64,000 bases of DNA from Asticcacaulis endophyticus. GTDB taxonomy: Bacteria; Pseudomonadota; Alphaproteobacteria; Caulobacterales; Caulobacteraceae. Positions 34,745-42,992 of the stretch are shown piece by piece. Under the pieces are notes generated by a model. It made no database searches. It worked only from the letters and a program-made list of their open reading frames with translations, and was not told the origin of the DNA. Position numbers and translations under genes: made by a program. The stretch covers positions 1 to 64,000 of the forward strand of contig NZ_BMZB01000009.1 in assembly GCF_014652575.1 (NCBI RefSeq), written 5' to 3'. Numbering within the stretch: the stretch's first letter is position 1; each line of letters opens with the position of its first letter.

Positions 34745-35668
34745 TTACGGTTTGGTATCAGCAGTTTGGGCCGTCGGCAGGTTGTCACCAGCCGCAGAGG
34801 TGTTGGACAGACTATCGGGCACAAGACCGTAGTCGCGGTGCAGCGAATAATAACGCGCACTTTGATCGGTGGTGGCGCTGTCGGTTTCGCCCGCCGCAAC
34901 CGCCGGGCCGCGGTAATATTTGCTGGTGGGGGGGATGTGGTAGGCGTCAGGATCGGGCGCGACCGTCAGAGTCTGTTCGGCCGCTGACGGGCCAGACGGG
35001 GGGGCAACCGGATTAAGGGCCACTTTCGTTTCAGGCTTTGCGGCGGCAGCGGCCTGAACCGGCGCTGGCTTAGGAGCGGCAGGCTTAGGGTTGGGGATTG
35101 GCGCCATGGTCACCGGCGGCGGAACCGCTTTTGCTACGGGCTTGGCGGGTGCCGGTTTGGTCGCGGGCGCAGATGTATGACGTACCGCCCCGGCGGCTTC
35201 CAGTTCGCGCAGGGCCTCTGGCGTCAGGCGTGGTGGCGGCGCGGGCAGGGCGGGGGCGTTAACAGACGCCACGGTCATTACCGGTGTGGTTTGGGGCGCG
35301 ACGGCGACGCTGCGCGGACGGTAGATATAGGCGGCAGCCGGTTCCGGCACATAGGGCGCGGGGCGCTCAGACGATGCTGCAACCGGGGATAAGATGTCGG
35401 AGGGGGCCACAGGGGGTATGTTTTGCGCGGTTGCGGGCTGGGCTTTCGGGGCCGTTTGGTTTTGTGATTTTCCGGCCCAGTTCAGGTCTTTTTTGAAAAA
35501 ACCACCGACTTCGCCATAAGGGGACGGCGGTACACCATACTGTCCGGCTTTTGGGGCCGTATCTGATGGTTTTCCGGGCCAGTTAAGCATGGGGTCAGGC
35601 GCGGCCGCCACAGGCAGCACACTCACCAAAATCCCGCACACACTCAGACGAAACAGAGCCTTTACCAT
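34745..35668 (-). CDS. Exported Pro/Ala-rich protein, unknown
   Basis: A 307-residue protein starting at the ATG at 35668 (MVKALFRLSVCGILVSVLPV), a signal peptide cleaved near AAAPD. The mature part is low-complexity with many Pro, Ala and Lys-Pro repeats. Short repeated segments occur: MLNWPGKPSDTAPKAGQYGV and LNWAGKSQNQTAPKAQ are related copies. The end contains RYYSLHRDYGLVPDS. It is probably a periplasmic or surface, disordered protein. It follows a 60-bp gap from the DUF2336 gene on the same strand. No family recognised. Confidence 0.75.
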   Translation of the reverse strand: MVKALFRLSVCGILVSVLPVAAAPDPMLNWPGKPSDTAPKAGQYGVPPSPYGEVGGFFKKDLNWAGKSQNQTAPKAQPATAQNIPPVAPSDILSPVAASSERPAPYVPEPAAAYIYRPRSVAVAPQTTPVMTVASVNAPALPAPPPRLTPEALRELEAAGAVRHTSAPATKPAPAKPVAKAVPPPVTMAPIPNPKPAAPKPAPVQAAAAAKPETKVALNPVAPPSGPSAAEQTLTVAPDPDAYHIPPTSKYYRGPAVAAGETDSATTDQSARYYSLHRDYGLVPDSLSNTSAAGDNLPTAQTADTKP

Positions 35669-35758
35669 CACACCGCGATCACAAAAAACAGGTTGCAACG
35701 CGATGACCCTACGCCGTCAAGTTTAATATCCGCCTAACTTATAATCTATAGCCCGAAT

Positions 35759-36193
35759 TTATGGCGACGTTGTAGCTGCGATTACAAAACCCACTATAGG
35801 TATGGCGATTAGGATCAAAGTGATCGCTTGGGTAATGCGGATATCCCATCTGACCTTTGGCAATTCGTGCGGAGGATAGGCAATGGGCCACATCCTTTTC
35901 GCGATAGCTGCCTGTAGCGTTTGAAAGCTGATGGGAATGTAGCTCACCCGTTTATTTGGCGGCTTGAAAAACCATGCACCGGGGTTGAAGCTTATCTCTT
36001 CACCTGTGTGGAAATACCACCGGTATTCAGACACGTCGACACCAAAGCGCTGCCCGAAATCCACTATGAATTCGTCGGCATCATCACCGTAAATCTCCAG
36101 CGACTCGAAAAGATCATCGGTTTGCGACGGAAGTTTTTTAATCGCACAAAATTCTTTTATGAAGCCTTCAAGTGCGCCGATTTCAGTGTCCAT
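35759..36193 (-). CDS. DUF1493-like protein with C-terminal membrane helix
   Basis: A 144-residue protein. The core (about 8-60) has LPSQTDDLFESLEIYGDDAD, EFIVDFGQRFGVDVSEYRWY, resembling DUF1493, an acyl-carrier-like domain with an acidic DxxxF...F motif. It ends with one hydrophobic helix (about 120-141). Composition is A/T-rich. The function is unknown. It follows the ABC-F gene on the same strand with a repeat between them. Confidence 0.7.
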   Translation of the reverse strand: MDTEIGALEGFIKEFCAIKKLPSQTDDLFESLEIYGDDADEFIVDFGQRFGVDVSEYRWYFHTGEEISFNPGAWFFKPPNKRVSYIPISFQTLQAAIAKRMWPIAYPPHELPKVRWDIRITQAITLILIAIPIVGFVIAATTSP

Positions 36194-36283
36194 ATATGTT
36201 CACGCACGCGGATAAATGCATGAGGCCAATCATAGACAATTTTACCAGATTTAACAAACCTGACGTGGTTTCGCGGGCAATTC

Positions 36284-36308
36284 CACCTCCCCATTAAATG
36301 GGGAGGTG
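36284..36308. repeat. Palindromic CACCTCCCC/GGGGAGGTG repeat, short copy
   Basis: CACCTCCCCATT-AAATGGGGAGGTG is a near-perfect 25-bp palindrome, 6 bases past the ABC-F stop. Same arm sequence as the GTA-region elements. Confidence 0.75.
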
Positions 36309-36314
36309 AGGTAA

Positions 36315-38147
36315 TTACCCCTTCAAACCTTCGCGCATTTCCTCCAGGCCCAGCCATTCCATTTCGCCAGCCTCAAGATCGCTTTTCAGGCGGTCGAGCG
36401 TGACCATGGTGGCGTCAAACTTTTTCGGGTTCTTGGCATAGAGATCAGGGTCGGCCAACACGGCCTCCAGCGCTTTGATCTCGGCTTCCCATTTCGGCAT
36501 GAAGGCGGTTAAGTCCTCAAGGCGCTTTTGGTCCTTGTAGCTTAGTTTTTTGGCGGCGATTTTGGGCGCAGCAGGGGCTGATGCCGGAGCTGGCGTAAAC
36601 GTCTTACCCGTGGTTTTTTCGCGCGATTTTGAGCTGATCTCACTAAAGAAATCCGGGTTTTGACGCAGGAAATCCTGCCAGCCACCGGGGGTTTCAACCG
36701 CGCCGCCGCGCCCGTTGAGCGCTAAGGTCGAGGTCGCCAGCCGGTCAATGAAATCCCGGTCGTGGGACACCAGGATCAGCGTGCCGTCAAAGTCGGCCAG
36801 CATGTCCTCAAGCAGATCGAGCGTGTCCATATCCAGATCGTTGGTCGGCTCATCGAGCACCAGCAGATTGGTCGATTTGGCAAGGGCGCGCGCCAGTTGC
36901 AGGCGGTTGCGCTCCCCCCCCGACAGGGACTTGACCGGCTGACGCAACTGATTGTCGCGGAACAGGAAATCCTTGGCGTAGGCGGCGACGTGCTTGGGCT
37001 GACCCTGCACCAAAATCTGATCCGAACCCGAATTGGCCAGCATGTCCCACAGGGTTTCATCGCCCTTGAGCGCGTCTCGGCCCTGATCGAGATAGGCGAC
37101 CTCTAACGCGGTGCCGAGTTTGATTTCGCCGCTGTTGGCCGGTTCCTGACCCAGCAACAGCTTGATCAGGGTCGATTTGCCAGCGCCATTGGGGCCGACG
37201 ATAGCCAGACGGTCGCCGCGCATGATGCGGGTCGAAAAATCGTTGAGCAGCACCTTGTCGCCAAAGGATTTTGACACGCCTTTGAGTTCGGCGACCAGCT
37301 TACCCGACGTGCCGCCGGAATCGATCGACATTTCCATGGTCTTGGAGCGTTGCAGCAAACGCGCAGAGGCATCAGCGCGCATGGCATTCAACCTTGCGGC
37401 ACGGCCTTCGTTGCGAGTCCGACGGGCGGTGATCGACGAATAAAAGGTCTTGGTTTCGCGCTCGATCGCCTTTTGCAGGCGGCTGAGGGATTCTTCGTCG
37501 TCCTTCATGACCTGATCGGACCAGGCCTCAAACGACGAATAACCGGCATCCAACTGGCGCACCTTGCGGTTATAGAGCCAGTAACAACGCTGAGTGACGC
37601 GCTCTAAGAATGTACGGTCGTGGCTTACGACCAACACGGCACCACGGAACGACCGGATACGGTCTTCGAGTGTCTCAATGGCAAAAATATCGAGGTGGTT
37701 GGTCGGCTCATCGAGGAAGATCAGATCGGGTTCTTCGGCAAAGGCCTTGGCGAGCGCGGCGCGGCGCTTTTCACCGCCCGAAAGCCCCGAAGTCTGTTTT
37801 TGCGGATCAAGACCGAAGGCATAGAGTTCGGCTTCGGCGGTATAATGTTCCGCGCCGGCCGAGGTCAGCCAGTCGAGCAGGGTCTCACCGACCGGCTCCG
37901 GCTCCTGAAGCACGAAGGCGTACTTCATGCCGTTCATGACGATGCGCTCACCGGAATCGGTGTCGATCAGCCCGGCCATCAGGCGCATGAGCGTGGACTT
38001 GCCCGCGCCGTTTTTCCCGACCAGACAGGCGCGGACATTGCGCTCCAAGGCTATGTCAACCCCGTCAAACAACGGGTGGGAGCCATCCATCAGGCGGATG
38101 TCTTTGAGGGCGAGCAGAGGGGCTTTGGTGCTGGGTGTTTTGGCCAT
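36315..38147 (-). CDS. uup: ABC-F ATPase, Uup type
   Basis: A 610-residue soluble ABC-F protein. It has two nucleotide-binding domains without membrane helices: Walker A GKNGAGKST (about 43) and GPNGAGKST (about 318), signatures LSGGEKRRAAL and LSGGERNRLQL, and Walker B LIFLDEPTNHLD and LLVLDEPTNDLD. The linker between domains is long and charged. The C-terminal 75 residues (KKLSYKDQKRLEDLTAFMPK onward) form a coiled coil typical of Uup. Such proteins act on ribosomes or on DNA precise-excision phenotypes. It is divergent from ycgN (74 bp gap). Confidence 0.93.
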   Translation of the reverse strand: MAKTPSTKAPLLALKDIRLMDGSHPLFDGVDIALERNVRACLVGKNGAGKSTLMRLMAGLIDTDSGERIVMNGMKYAFVLQEPEPVGETLLDWLTSAGAEHYTAEAELYAFGLDPQKQTSGLSGGEKRRAALAKAFAEEPDLIFLDEPTNHLDIFAIETLEDRIRSFRGAVLVVSHDRTFLERVTQRCYWLYNRKVRQLDAGYSSFEAWSDQVMKDDEESLSRLQKAIERETKTFYSSITARRTRNEGRAARLNAMRADASARLLQRSKTMEMSIDSGGTSGKLVAELKGVSKSFGDKVLLNDFSTRIMRGDRLAIVGPNGAGKSTLIKLLLGQEPANSGEIKLGTALEVAYLDQGRDALKGDETLWDMLANSGSDQILVQGQPKHVAAYAKDFLFRDNQLRQPVKSLSGGERNRLQLARALAKSTNLLVLDEPTNDLDMDTLDLLEDMLADFDGTLILVSHDRDFIDRLATSTLALNGRGGAVETPGGWQDFLRQNPDFFSEISSKSREKTTGKTFTPAPASAPAAPKIAAKKLSYKDQKRLEDLTAFMPKWEAEIKALEAVLADPDLYAKNPKKFDATMVTLDRLKSDLEAGEMEWLGLEEMREGLKG

Positions 38148-38221
38148 GGCCAGCCTGTACTATCCCGCACCGCAAACGGCAAGGGCTTGATTTTGACGCG
38201 ATGCGGGCGGATAAGGCGGCC

Positions 38222-38704
38222 ATGACCGCCGCCGCCAAACCTTTCTGGGAAACCAAGACCCTGTCGGAGATGAACCGAACGGAGTGGGAAAGCCTGTGCG
38301 ATGGTTGTGGCCTGTGCTGTCTGGTGCGGTTTGAGGATGAAGACACCGGTGAGGTGATCCCAACGCGGGTGCACTGCAAGCTGTTTAATCCCGACGCTTG
38401 CACCTGTACCGACTATCCAAACCGCAAGAAATATGTACCCGACTGCATCAAGCTGACACCGCACAATATTGAGGCGCTGGAATGGATGCCAAAATCGTGC
38501 GCGTACCGGCGGCTGCATGAGGGCAAGGATCTGCCGCGCTGGCATCCGCTGATCACCGGTGACCCAGACAGCACCCATAAGGCGGGGGTGTCAATCCGCG
38601 GCCAGACTGTGTCGGAAACCGCCTTTGCCGACATCGAGGACGCGATTGATTTTATGGCCATGGAATGGGCTGAGGATCGCTCGGACTGGGAACCGAAGGG
38701 GTAG
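38222..38704 (+). CDS. ycgN: YcgN/UPF0260 zinc or iron-sulfur-type cysteine protein
   Basis: A 160-residue protein of the UPF0260 (YcgN) family. The N-terminal cysteine cluster CDGCGLCCLVRF (about 27-38) plus later Cys residues in CKLFNPDACTCTDYPNR form a metal-binding pattern, probably zinc or Fe-S. The start at 38222 is chosen because homologs begin near the PFWETKTLxEM motif; an ATG at 38201 is an alternative. Function unknown. Followed by a half-repeat and then the GTA cluster. Confidence 0.9.
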   Translation: MTAAAKPFWETKTLSEMNRTEWESLCDGCGLCCLVRFEDEDTGEVIPTRVHCKLFNPDACTCTDYPNRKKYVPDCIKLTPHNIEALEWMPKSCAYRRLHEGKDLPRWHPLITGDPDSTHKAGVSIRGQTVSETAFADIEDAIDFMAMEWAEDRSDWEPKG

Positions 38705-38709
38705 CCTCA

Positions 38710-38735
38710 GAACTCCCCCTGTTGCAGGGGGCGTT
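38710..38735. repeat. Short palindromic repeat after ycgN
   Basis: AACTCCCCCTGTTGCAGGGGGCGTT forms a 5-6 bp G/C stem. Likely a terminator between ycgN and the GTA cluster; related in style to the intergenic repeat arms. Confidence 0.5.
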
Positions 38736-38790
38736 CTAAAGCTATCCCCGTTCTAATCCCCGGCGGTTGGGGGTGTGTCATATTCGGTGC

Positions 38791-39189
38791 ATGGAAACGA
38801 CACCGGCCCTGCCTCCCAAAGAAATCAAGACGCTTAAGCGCGACCACATCAACCGGCTGCTCATTCTGGCAGATCGGATGGTGGCGGATGCGGAAAAGCT
38901 TAAGCGATCCACGGAACCGGCAGACCTCGAAAAACACGCCAAGGCGCTGATGACGGTGGGCAAGTGCGTGGAGCAGTTCCACGATCTGGCCACGCGCACT
39001 GAAGCGTCGTGCGGAGACACGGACATGAATGACCCCGAATATGACTCAGATAACGGGCCAGATGGCGGCAATACCCTTGCCGACTGGCGCAGCTTTTTTG
39101 AACGCAAACTCGATCGCCTTGCTGACGCCGCAGGCGAGGCAGGCGTGGCTGGACAGCCTGACGATAGAGCAGTTCAAACACCTCCATAA
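38791..39189 (+). CDS. GTA g1-like protein (putative small terminase)
   Basis: A 132-residue protein at the head of the gene transfer agent cluster. Its first 60 residues are helical (KEIKTLKRDHINRLLILADR, MVADAEKLKRST) and resemble the helix-turn-helix coiled-coil of g1 small-terminase proteins; the end (DWRSFFERKLDRLADAAGEA) is another helix. It should recognise DNA and start packaging with g2. Its last 160 bp overlap the terminase gene in another frame, which is unusual. Start ATG at 38791 is taken because the frame upstream runs through the ycgN 3' gap. Confidence 0.7.
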   Translation: METTPALPPKEIKTLKRDHINRLLILADRMVADAEKLKRSTEPADLEKHAKALMTVGKCVEQFHDLATRTEASCGDTDMNDPEYDSDNGPDGGNTLADWRSFFERKLDRLADAAGEAGVAGQPDDRAVQTPP

Positions 39190-40384
39190 GACCTGGGCTT
39201 TCTGGGCCCGTCCCGTGCAACTGGCGCCGGAGGGCGACTGGAAAACCTGGCTGTTCTTAGGCGGGCGCGGGGCGGGCAAGACGCGGGCCGGGGCGGAATG
39301 GCTGTCGGCCTGTGCGAGCAGGCGGGCGCGGCTGGCCCTGATCGGGCCGACCCTGCACGATGTGCGCGAGGTGATGATCGAAGGGCCGTCAGGCCTCATG
39401 GCCATCGCTGCGGACGATATGCGCCCCGTCTTTGAGCCGTCACGGCGGCGGGTGAAATGGCCCAATGGCGCCATCGCCTACACCTTTTCGGCGGAGGAGC
39501 CTGAGCGGTTGCGCGGGCCGCAGTTCCACCATGCCTGGGCCGATGAGTTCTGCGCGTGGCGTCAACCGGCGGAGACGCTGGCCATGCTGCGGATGGGCTT
39601 GCGGCTGGGAGATGCGCCGCGATTATGCGTGACCACGACGCCCAAGCCGATCCGGGCGCTGAAAACCCTGATGGCAGAGGTCGGGGTTGAGGTGGCGCGT
39701 TCCGCCACGGCTGAGAATAAGGCCGGACTGTCTGAGGATTTTCTGTCGGGGCTTTTGGCGATTTATGGCGGCACTCGGTTGGCGGCGCAGGAGCTGGAAG
39801 GGGCGATTGTCGATAGCGACGATCATGCTCTGTGGCGGGCTGAGGATATTGCCCGCTGCTATGGTGCCCAGCCGCCGCAGTTTGACAGCGTGGTGGTGGC
39901 GGTCGATCCGCCGGTCAGCGATCACGGCGATGCCTGCGGGATCGTGGTTGCGGGGCGCCGAGACGGGCGCGGTTATGTGCTCCAGGACGCGACGGTTGAA
40001 AAGCCGTCGCCTCTGGGCTGGGCCAATCAGGTGGTTGAAATGGTGGCGAAACATGGCGCTGACCGGGTGGTCGCCGAAGGTAATCAGGGCGGCGAAATGG
40101 TGCGCAGCATTTTAGCGACGGCGGGGTGCGATGTGGCGATCGAAATCGTCCATGCGCGGGTCGGTAAACGCGCCCGCGCCGAGCCGGTGGCCGCCCTTTA
40201 TGAGCAGGGGCGGGTGACGCATTGCGGGGCGGGCCGGTTCCTTAAGCTAGAGGAAGAGATGATGGCGTTAGGGCGTGGTGAGGGCGGTTCGGCCAGATCA
40301 CCCGACCGGGCCGATGCGCTGGTGTGGGCGCTGACGGCGCTGCTGATCACCGGACGGGCCGAGCCGAGGCTTAGCCGACTTTAG
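39029..40384 (+). CDS. GTA g2 large terminase (DNA-packaging ATPase)
   Basis: A 451-residue terminase large subunit. Walker A GGRGAGKTR at 78-86, Walker B-like AWADEF at about 168, and a C-terminal nuclease domain with VVAVDPPVSDHGD and RSPDRADALVWALTALL. LLTPQARQAWLDSLT precedes Walker A, as in GTA and related terminases. It cuts and packages host DNA headful by headful. The N-terminus overlaps g1 by about 160 bp; the conserved LLTPQ block lies within the overlap, so the overlap is genuine. Alternative start 39041. Next gene g3 follows after a 117-bp gap with a repeat. Confidence 0.93.
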   Translation: MTPNMTQITGQMAAIPLPTGAAFLNANSIALLTPQARQAWLDSLTIEQFKHLHKTWAFWARPVQLAPEGDWKTWLFLGGRGAGKTRAGAEWLSACASRRARLALIGPTLHDVREVMIEGPSGLMAIAADDMRPVFEPSRRRVKWPNGAIAYTFSAEEPERLRGPQFHHAWADEFCAWRQPAETLAMLRMGLRLGDAPRLCVTTTPKPIRALKTLMAEVGVEVARSATAENKAGLSEDFLSGLLAIYGGTRLAAQELEGAIVDSDDHALWRAEDIARCYGAQPPQFDSVVVAVDPPVSDHGDACGIVVAGRRDGRGYVLQDATVEKPSPLGWANQVVEMVAKHGADRVVAEGNQGGEMVRSILATAGCDVAIEIVHARVGKRARAEPVAALYEQGRVTHCGAGRFLKLEEEMMALGRGEGGSARSPDRADALVWALTALLITGRAEPRLSRL

Positions 40385-40437
40385 TTCAGGGGTTTGGGGG
40401 CGTGCCCCCAAGTCTTTGGGCTGCAATTTAACCCCAC

Positions 40438-40488
40438 CTTCCGGCCCTGTCGGGCCTCCCTCCTCCCCTGCATCAGGGGAGGTTCTTA
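40438..40488. repeat. C/T-rich palindromic repeat, g2-g3 gap
   Basis: CCGGCCCTGTCGGGCC is followed by CCTCCTCCCCTGCATCAGGGGAGG, a hairpin related to the repeat family. It lies between terminase and portal genes. Confidence 0.65.
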
Positions 40489-40501
40489 AAAAGTGGATTA
40501 A

Positions 40502-41674
40502 ATGTCAAAATTTCTAAACCGCCTGTTCGGACGGGTGGAGACCAAACAAAGCGAAGCGCGCAGCCTGATCGCCGTGTCGCAGATGGGCAAGGCCCAGTGG
40601 ACGCCGCGCGATTATGCGTCGCTGGCGTCCGAAGGCTTCATGAAAAATGCCGTCGCCTATCGGTGTGTGCGCATGATCATTGAGGCGGCTGCTTCCGTGC
40701 CGCTTCGGGTTGAGCATGACGGTCAGCGGGTGACGGATCATCCTTTGTGCCGCCTGATTGAACGCCCCAATGGCGAGCAAGGCGGGGCTGACTTGCGCGA
40801 GGCGATTTACGGATCGCTGCAAACCGCGGGCAATGCATATGTTGAAGCGGCATTAATCGACAGTCTGCCGTTTGAGCTGTGGAACCTGCGGCCCGACCGG
40901 ATGCAGGTCGTCCCGAACGGTAAGGGCTGGCCCGAAGCTTACCAGTACAGCGTCGGCGGCCAGAAGATCGCCATTGGCCGCGATGAGGCGGGCTGGCTCA
41001 AGGTATTGCACCTTAAGCTCTATCATCCGCTTGATGACTGGTACGGGTTTTCGCCGCTGGAGGCCGCCGCCTTTTCGATCGATGTCCATAATGCGTCGGG
41101 CGCCTGGAATAAGGCGCTGCTCGATAATTCGGCGCGGCCTTCGGGGGCGCTGGTCTACGGCGCCAAGGGCTCTGAGCGCCTGACCGAAGATCAGTTTGCG
41201 CGGCTGAAAAGCGAACTGGCTGAGGCCCATGCCGGCGTCAATAATGCCGGACGGCCGCTGCTGCTCGAAGGTGGGCTTGACTGGAAGCCGATGTCGCTGA
41301 CGCCGGCCGATATGGATTTTATCGACGGCAAGCACGCAGCGGCGCGCGATATTGCGCTGTCGTTCGGGGTGCCTGCGCAACTTTTGGGGATACCGGGCGA
41401 TAATTCTTACGCCAACTATCGTGAGGCCAATGGCGCGTTCTGGCGGCACACCATTTTGCCGCTGGTCGAGAAAACGACGCGGTCGCTGAGTGCGTGGCTT
41501 GAGCCGAAATTTGGGGGCGCGCGCCTCGTTTGCGACCTTGAGGGCCTGCCTGCCTTGACGGCGGAGCGCGATGCTTTGTGGGCGCGGCTGGAAGGCGCGA
41601 GTTTCCTGAGCGAGGCCGAGCGGCGTCAACTGGCGGGGCTGGCGGATGTGAAGCGGGAAGACTGCCATGACTGA
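40502..41674 (+). CDS. GTA g3 portal protein (HK97 family)
   Basis: A 390-residue HK97-type portal protein (phage_portal family). VAYRCVRMIIEAAASVPLRV, NGEQGGADLREAIYGSLQTA, GNAYVEAALID and DWYGFSPLEAAAFSID are typical blocks. It forms the dodecameric head vertex through which DNA enters. The C-terminal 8 bp overlap the next small gene. Part of the contiguous packaging module with g2 and g4. Confidence 0.93.
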   Translation: MSKFLNRLFGRVETKQSEARSLIAVSQMGKAQWTPRDYASLASEGFMKNAVAYRCVRMIIEAAASVPLRVEHDGQRVTDHPLCRLIERPNGEQGGADLREAIYGSLQTAGNAYVEAALIDSLPFELWNLRPDRMQVVPNGKGWPEAYQYSVGGQKIAIGRDEAGWLKVLHLKLYHPLDDWYGFSPLEAAAFSIDVHNASGAWNKALLDNSARPSGALVYGAKGSERLTEDQFARLKSELAEAHAGVNNAGRPLLLEGGLDWKPMSLTPADMDFIDGKHAAARDIALSFGVPAQLLGIPGDNSYANYREANGAFWRHTILPLVEKTTRSLSAWLEPKFGGARLVCDLEGLPALTAERDALWARLEGASFLSEAERRQLAGLADVKREDCHD

Positions 41675-41897
41675 GGTATTCGGCGTGCCTATCACCGTTG
41701 TGGTCACGGTCATAGTTCACACGGCGTTCGTTCTGCTGTGGGTCGGGCGGATGTCGGCGCGGATTGAGGCTACCGAAAAACGGCTGGAACAACAGGCTGG
41801 ATTAACCGAGCGGCTGGCGCGGCTGGAGGAACAGTCGCTGGCCACGCGGGCATCGCTGGAGCGTATCGAAACCAAGCTGGATCGGGGGCATCTATGA
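41667..41897 (+). CDS. GTA g3.5 small protein
   Basis: A 76-residue protein with one N-terminal hydrophobic helix (about 7-28, VPITVVVTVIVHTAFVLLWV) and a charged coiled-coil tail (EATEKRLEQQAGLTERLARL). It sits between portal and protease, the place of g3.5 in the Rhodobacter GTA cluster, and overlaps both neighbours by a few bases. The role is unknown; membrane association is likely from the helix. Confidence 0.8.
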   Translation: MTEVFGVPITVVVTVIVHTAFVLLWVGRMSARIEATEKRLEQQAGLTERLARLEEQSLATRASLERIETKLDRGHL

Positions 41898-42331
41898 TCA
41901 TCGAAGGCTATGCGTCTCGGTTTTTTGAGCGCGATCTGAATGACGATGTGGTGGTGCCGGGGGCGTTCAAAGCATCGCTGATCCGCACAGGGTCTGAGGG
42001 CGTGAAAATGCTCTATCAGCATGGTTCCGCCACGCCGGTCGGTGTCTGGGATGAGGTGTCTGAGGACGCCACCGGATTATTTGTGCGCGGTCAGGTGTTT
42101 GATCTCACACCCGAAAGCCGCCTGGTGCAAAGCCTGATCCGGGCCGGGGCGCTGGATGGCCTCTCCATCGGCTTTCGCACGGTCAAATCGAGACCGGATG
42201 AGACGCGGCGGCTGCGCGTCCTGACCGAGGTTGAGCTATGGGAGGTGTCGTTTGTGACCTTTCCGATGCTGCCGAGTGCGCGATTTAAGATGGTTCCGTT
42301 TCACCCTTCGGAAGCGGTTCAATATGGCTGA
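41894..42331 (+). CDS. GTA g4 prohead protease (S78 family)
   Basis: A 145-residue HK97-family prohead protease. EGYASRFFERDLNDDVVVPG, MLYQHGSATPVGVWDE (His, HGS) and LSIGFRTVKS (Ser) cover the expected catalytic His and Ser; GALDGLSIGF is the signature. It trims the capsid protein during head maturation. The 3' 47 bp overlap the antisense 134-codon gene. After the stop there is no obvious terminator. Confidence 0.92.
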   Translation: MIIEGYASRFFERDLNDDVVVPGAFKASLIRTGSEGVKMLYQHGSATPVGVWDEVSEDATGLFVRGQVFDLTPESRLVQSLIRAGALDGLSIGFRTVKSRPDETRRLRVLTEVELWEVSFVTFPMLPSARFKMVPFHPSEAVQYG

Positions 42332-42689
42332 AGCGTAATGCCGAAAGATCATATGATTTCAGATCGACCGTATCACCTTTGGCATCACCATATTGAAAGC
42401 CCTCAAGGCTTTGGGGGTAACCTTTTTCCCACCACAGTATGAAGCCCATGATCATGCCTTCGCCCATGCCCAGCATGTGTGCATCCGGCCCATCTATTCG
42501 GGTCAGTTCAGGGGCTATCGCTGGCAGTGTCTTGTTGACAGCTATCGTCGTGTAAAATCCATGCCCGGTTTTATCACGCTCTCTGACTTTTGCTGACGCG
42601 AGCAGGGCCCGTAACGTTTCACCAAAGTCGCCGTAATCAGCGCAAATGTTGTCAAGGACGGCGGTTTCAAGAGGTGTGAAGTCAGACAT
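42285..42689 (-). CDS. Antisense gene inside the GTA cluster, unknown
   Basis: A 134-residue protein on the strand opposite to the GTA genes, starting at 42689 and ending inside g4. It has good protein-like composition (FTPLETAVLDNICADYGDFG, RERDKTGHGFYTTIAVNKTL, GEGMIMGFILWWEKG), no signal peptide, and an acidic soluble character. Its codons are more A/T-rich than g4 and g5. No family recognised; one possibility is a small cargo or immunity-like gene inserted together with the adjacent palindromic repeat. Transcription against the GTA operon could affect g4 expression. Rhodobacter GTA has nothing here. Confidence 0.7.
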   Translation of the reverse strand: MSDFTPLETAVLDNICADYGDFGETLRALLASAKVRERDKTGHGFYTTIAVNKTLPAIAPELTRIDGPDAHMLGMGEGMIMGFILWWEKGYPQSLEGFQYGDAKGDTVDLKSYDLSALRFSHIEPLPKGETEPS

Positions 42690-42739
42690 GGCAACAGCAT
42701 GATGATGGTTTGATCCACAAAATCAAGTTGTTTGAATTT

Positions 42740-42975
42740 CCTCCTCCCTTGCGAAGCGGGGGAGGTGGCGCGGCCGCCTTTGGGCGGGCCGTGAAGGAGG
42801 GGGCAACCGGCATAATTTTACTTTACCTCCCCGGCATACCGGGGAGGGGGACCGCATGAAATCGCACAGCGATGAAATGCGGTGGTGGGGGTAGCGACAG
42901 TGCCGTCCCCCTCCGTCTTTTTGTCAGCAAGCTGCCAAAAATCCACCTCCCCATCGCAGAGCGATAGGGAGGAGA
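42740..42975. repeat. Palindromic repeat element (double unit), g4-g5 gap
   Basis: Contains four hairpin arms: CCTCCTCCCTTGCGAAGCGGGGGAGG at the left, TACCTCCCCGGCATACCGGGGAGG in the middle, CCCCCTCCGTC, and CCACCTCCCCATCGCAGAGCGATAGGGAGGAG at the right. It appears to be two tandem copies of the family. The right end lies about 18 bp before the g5 start. Confidence 0.8.
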
Positions 42976-42992
42976 CATTTAAGGAGACATGA

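Noticed and set aside
40853-41713. 286-codon minus-strand frame opposite the portal gene
   Set aside because: Shadow of the portal gene, Arg- and Gln-rich, no family features.
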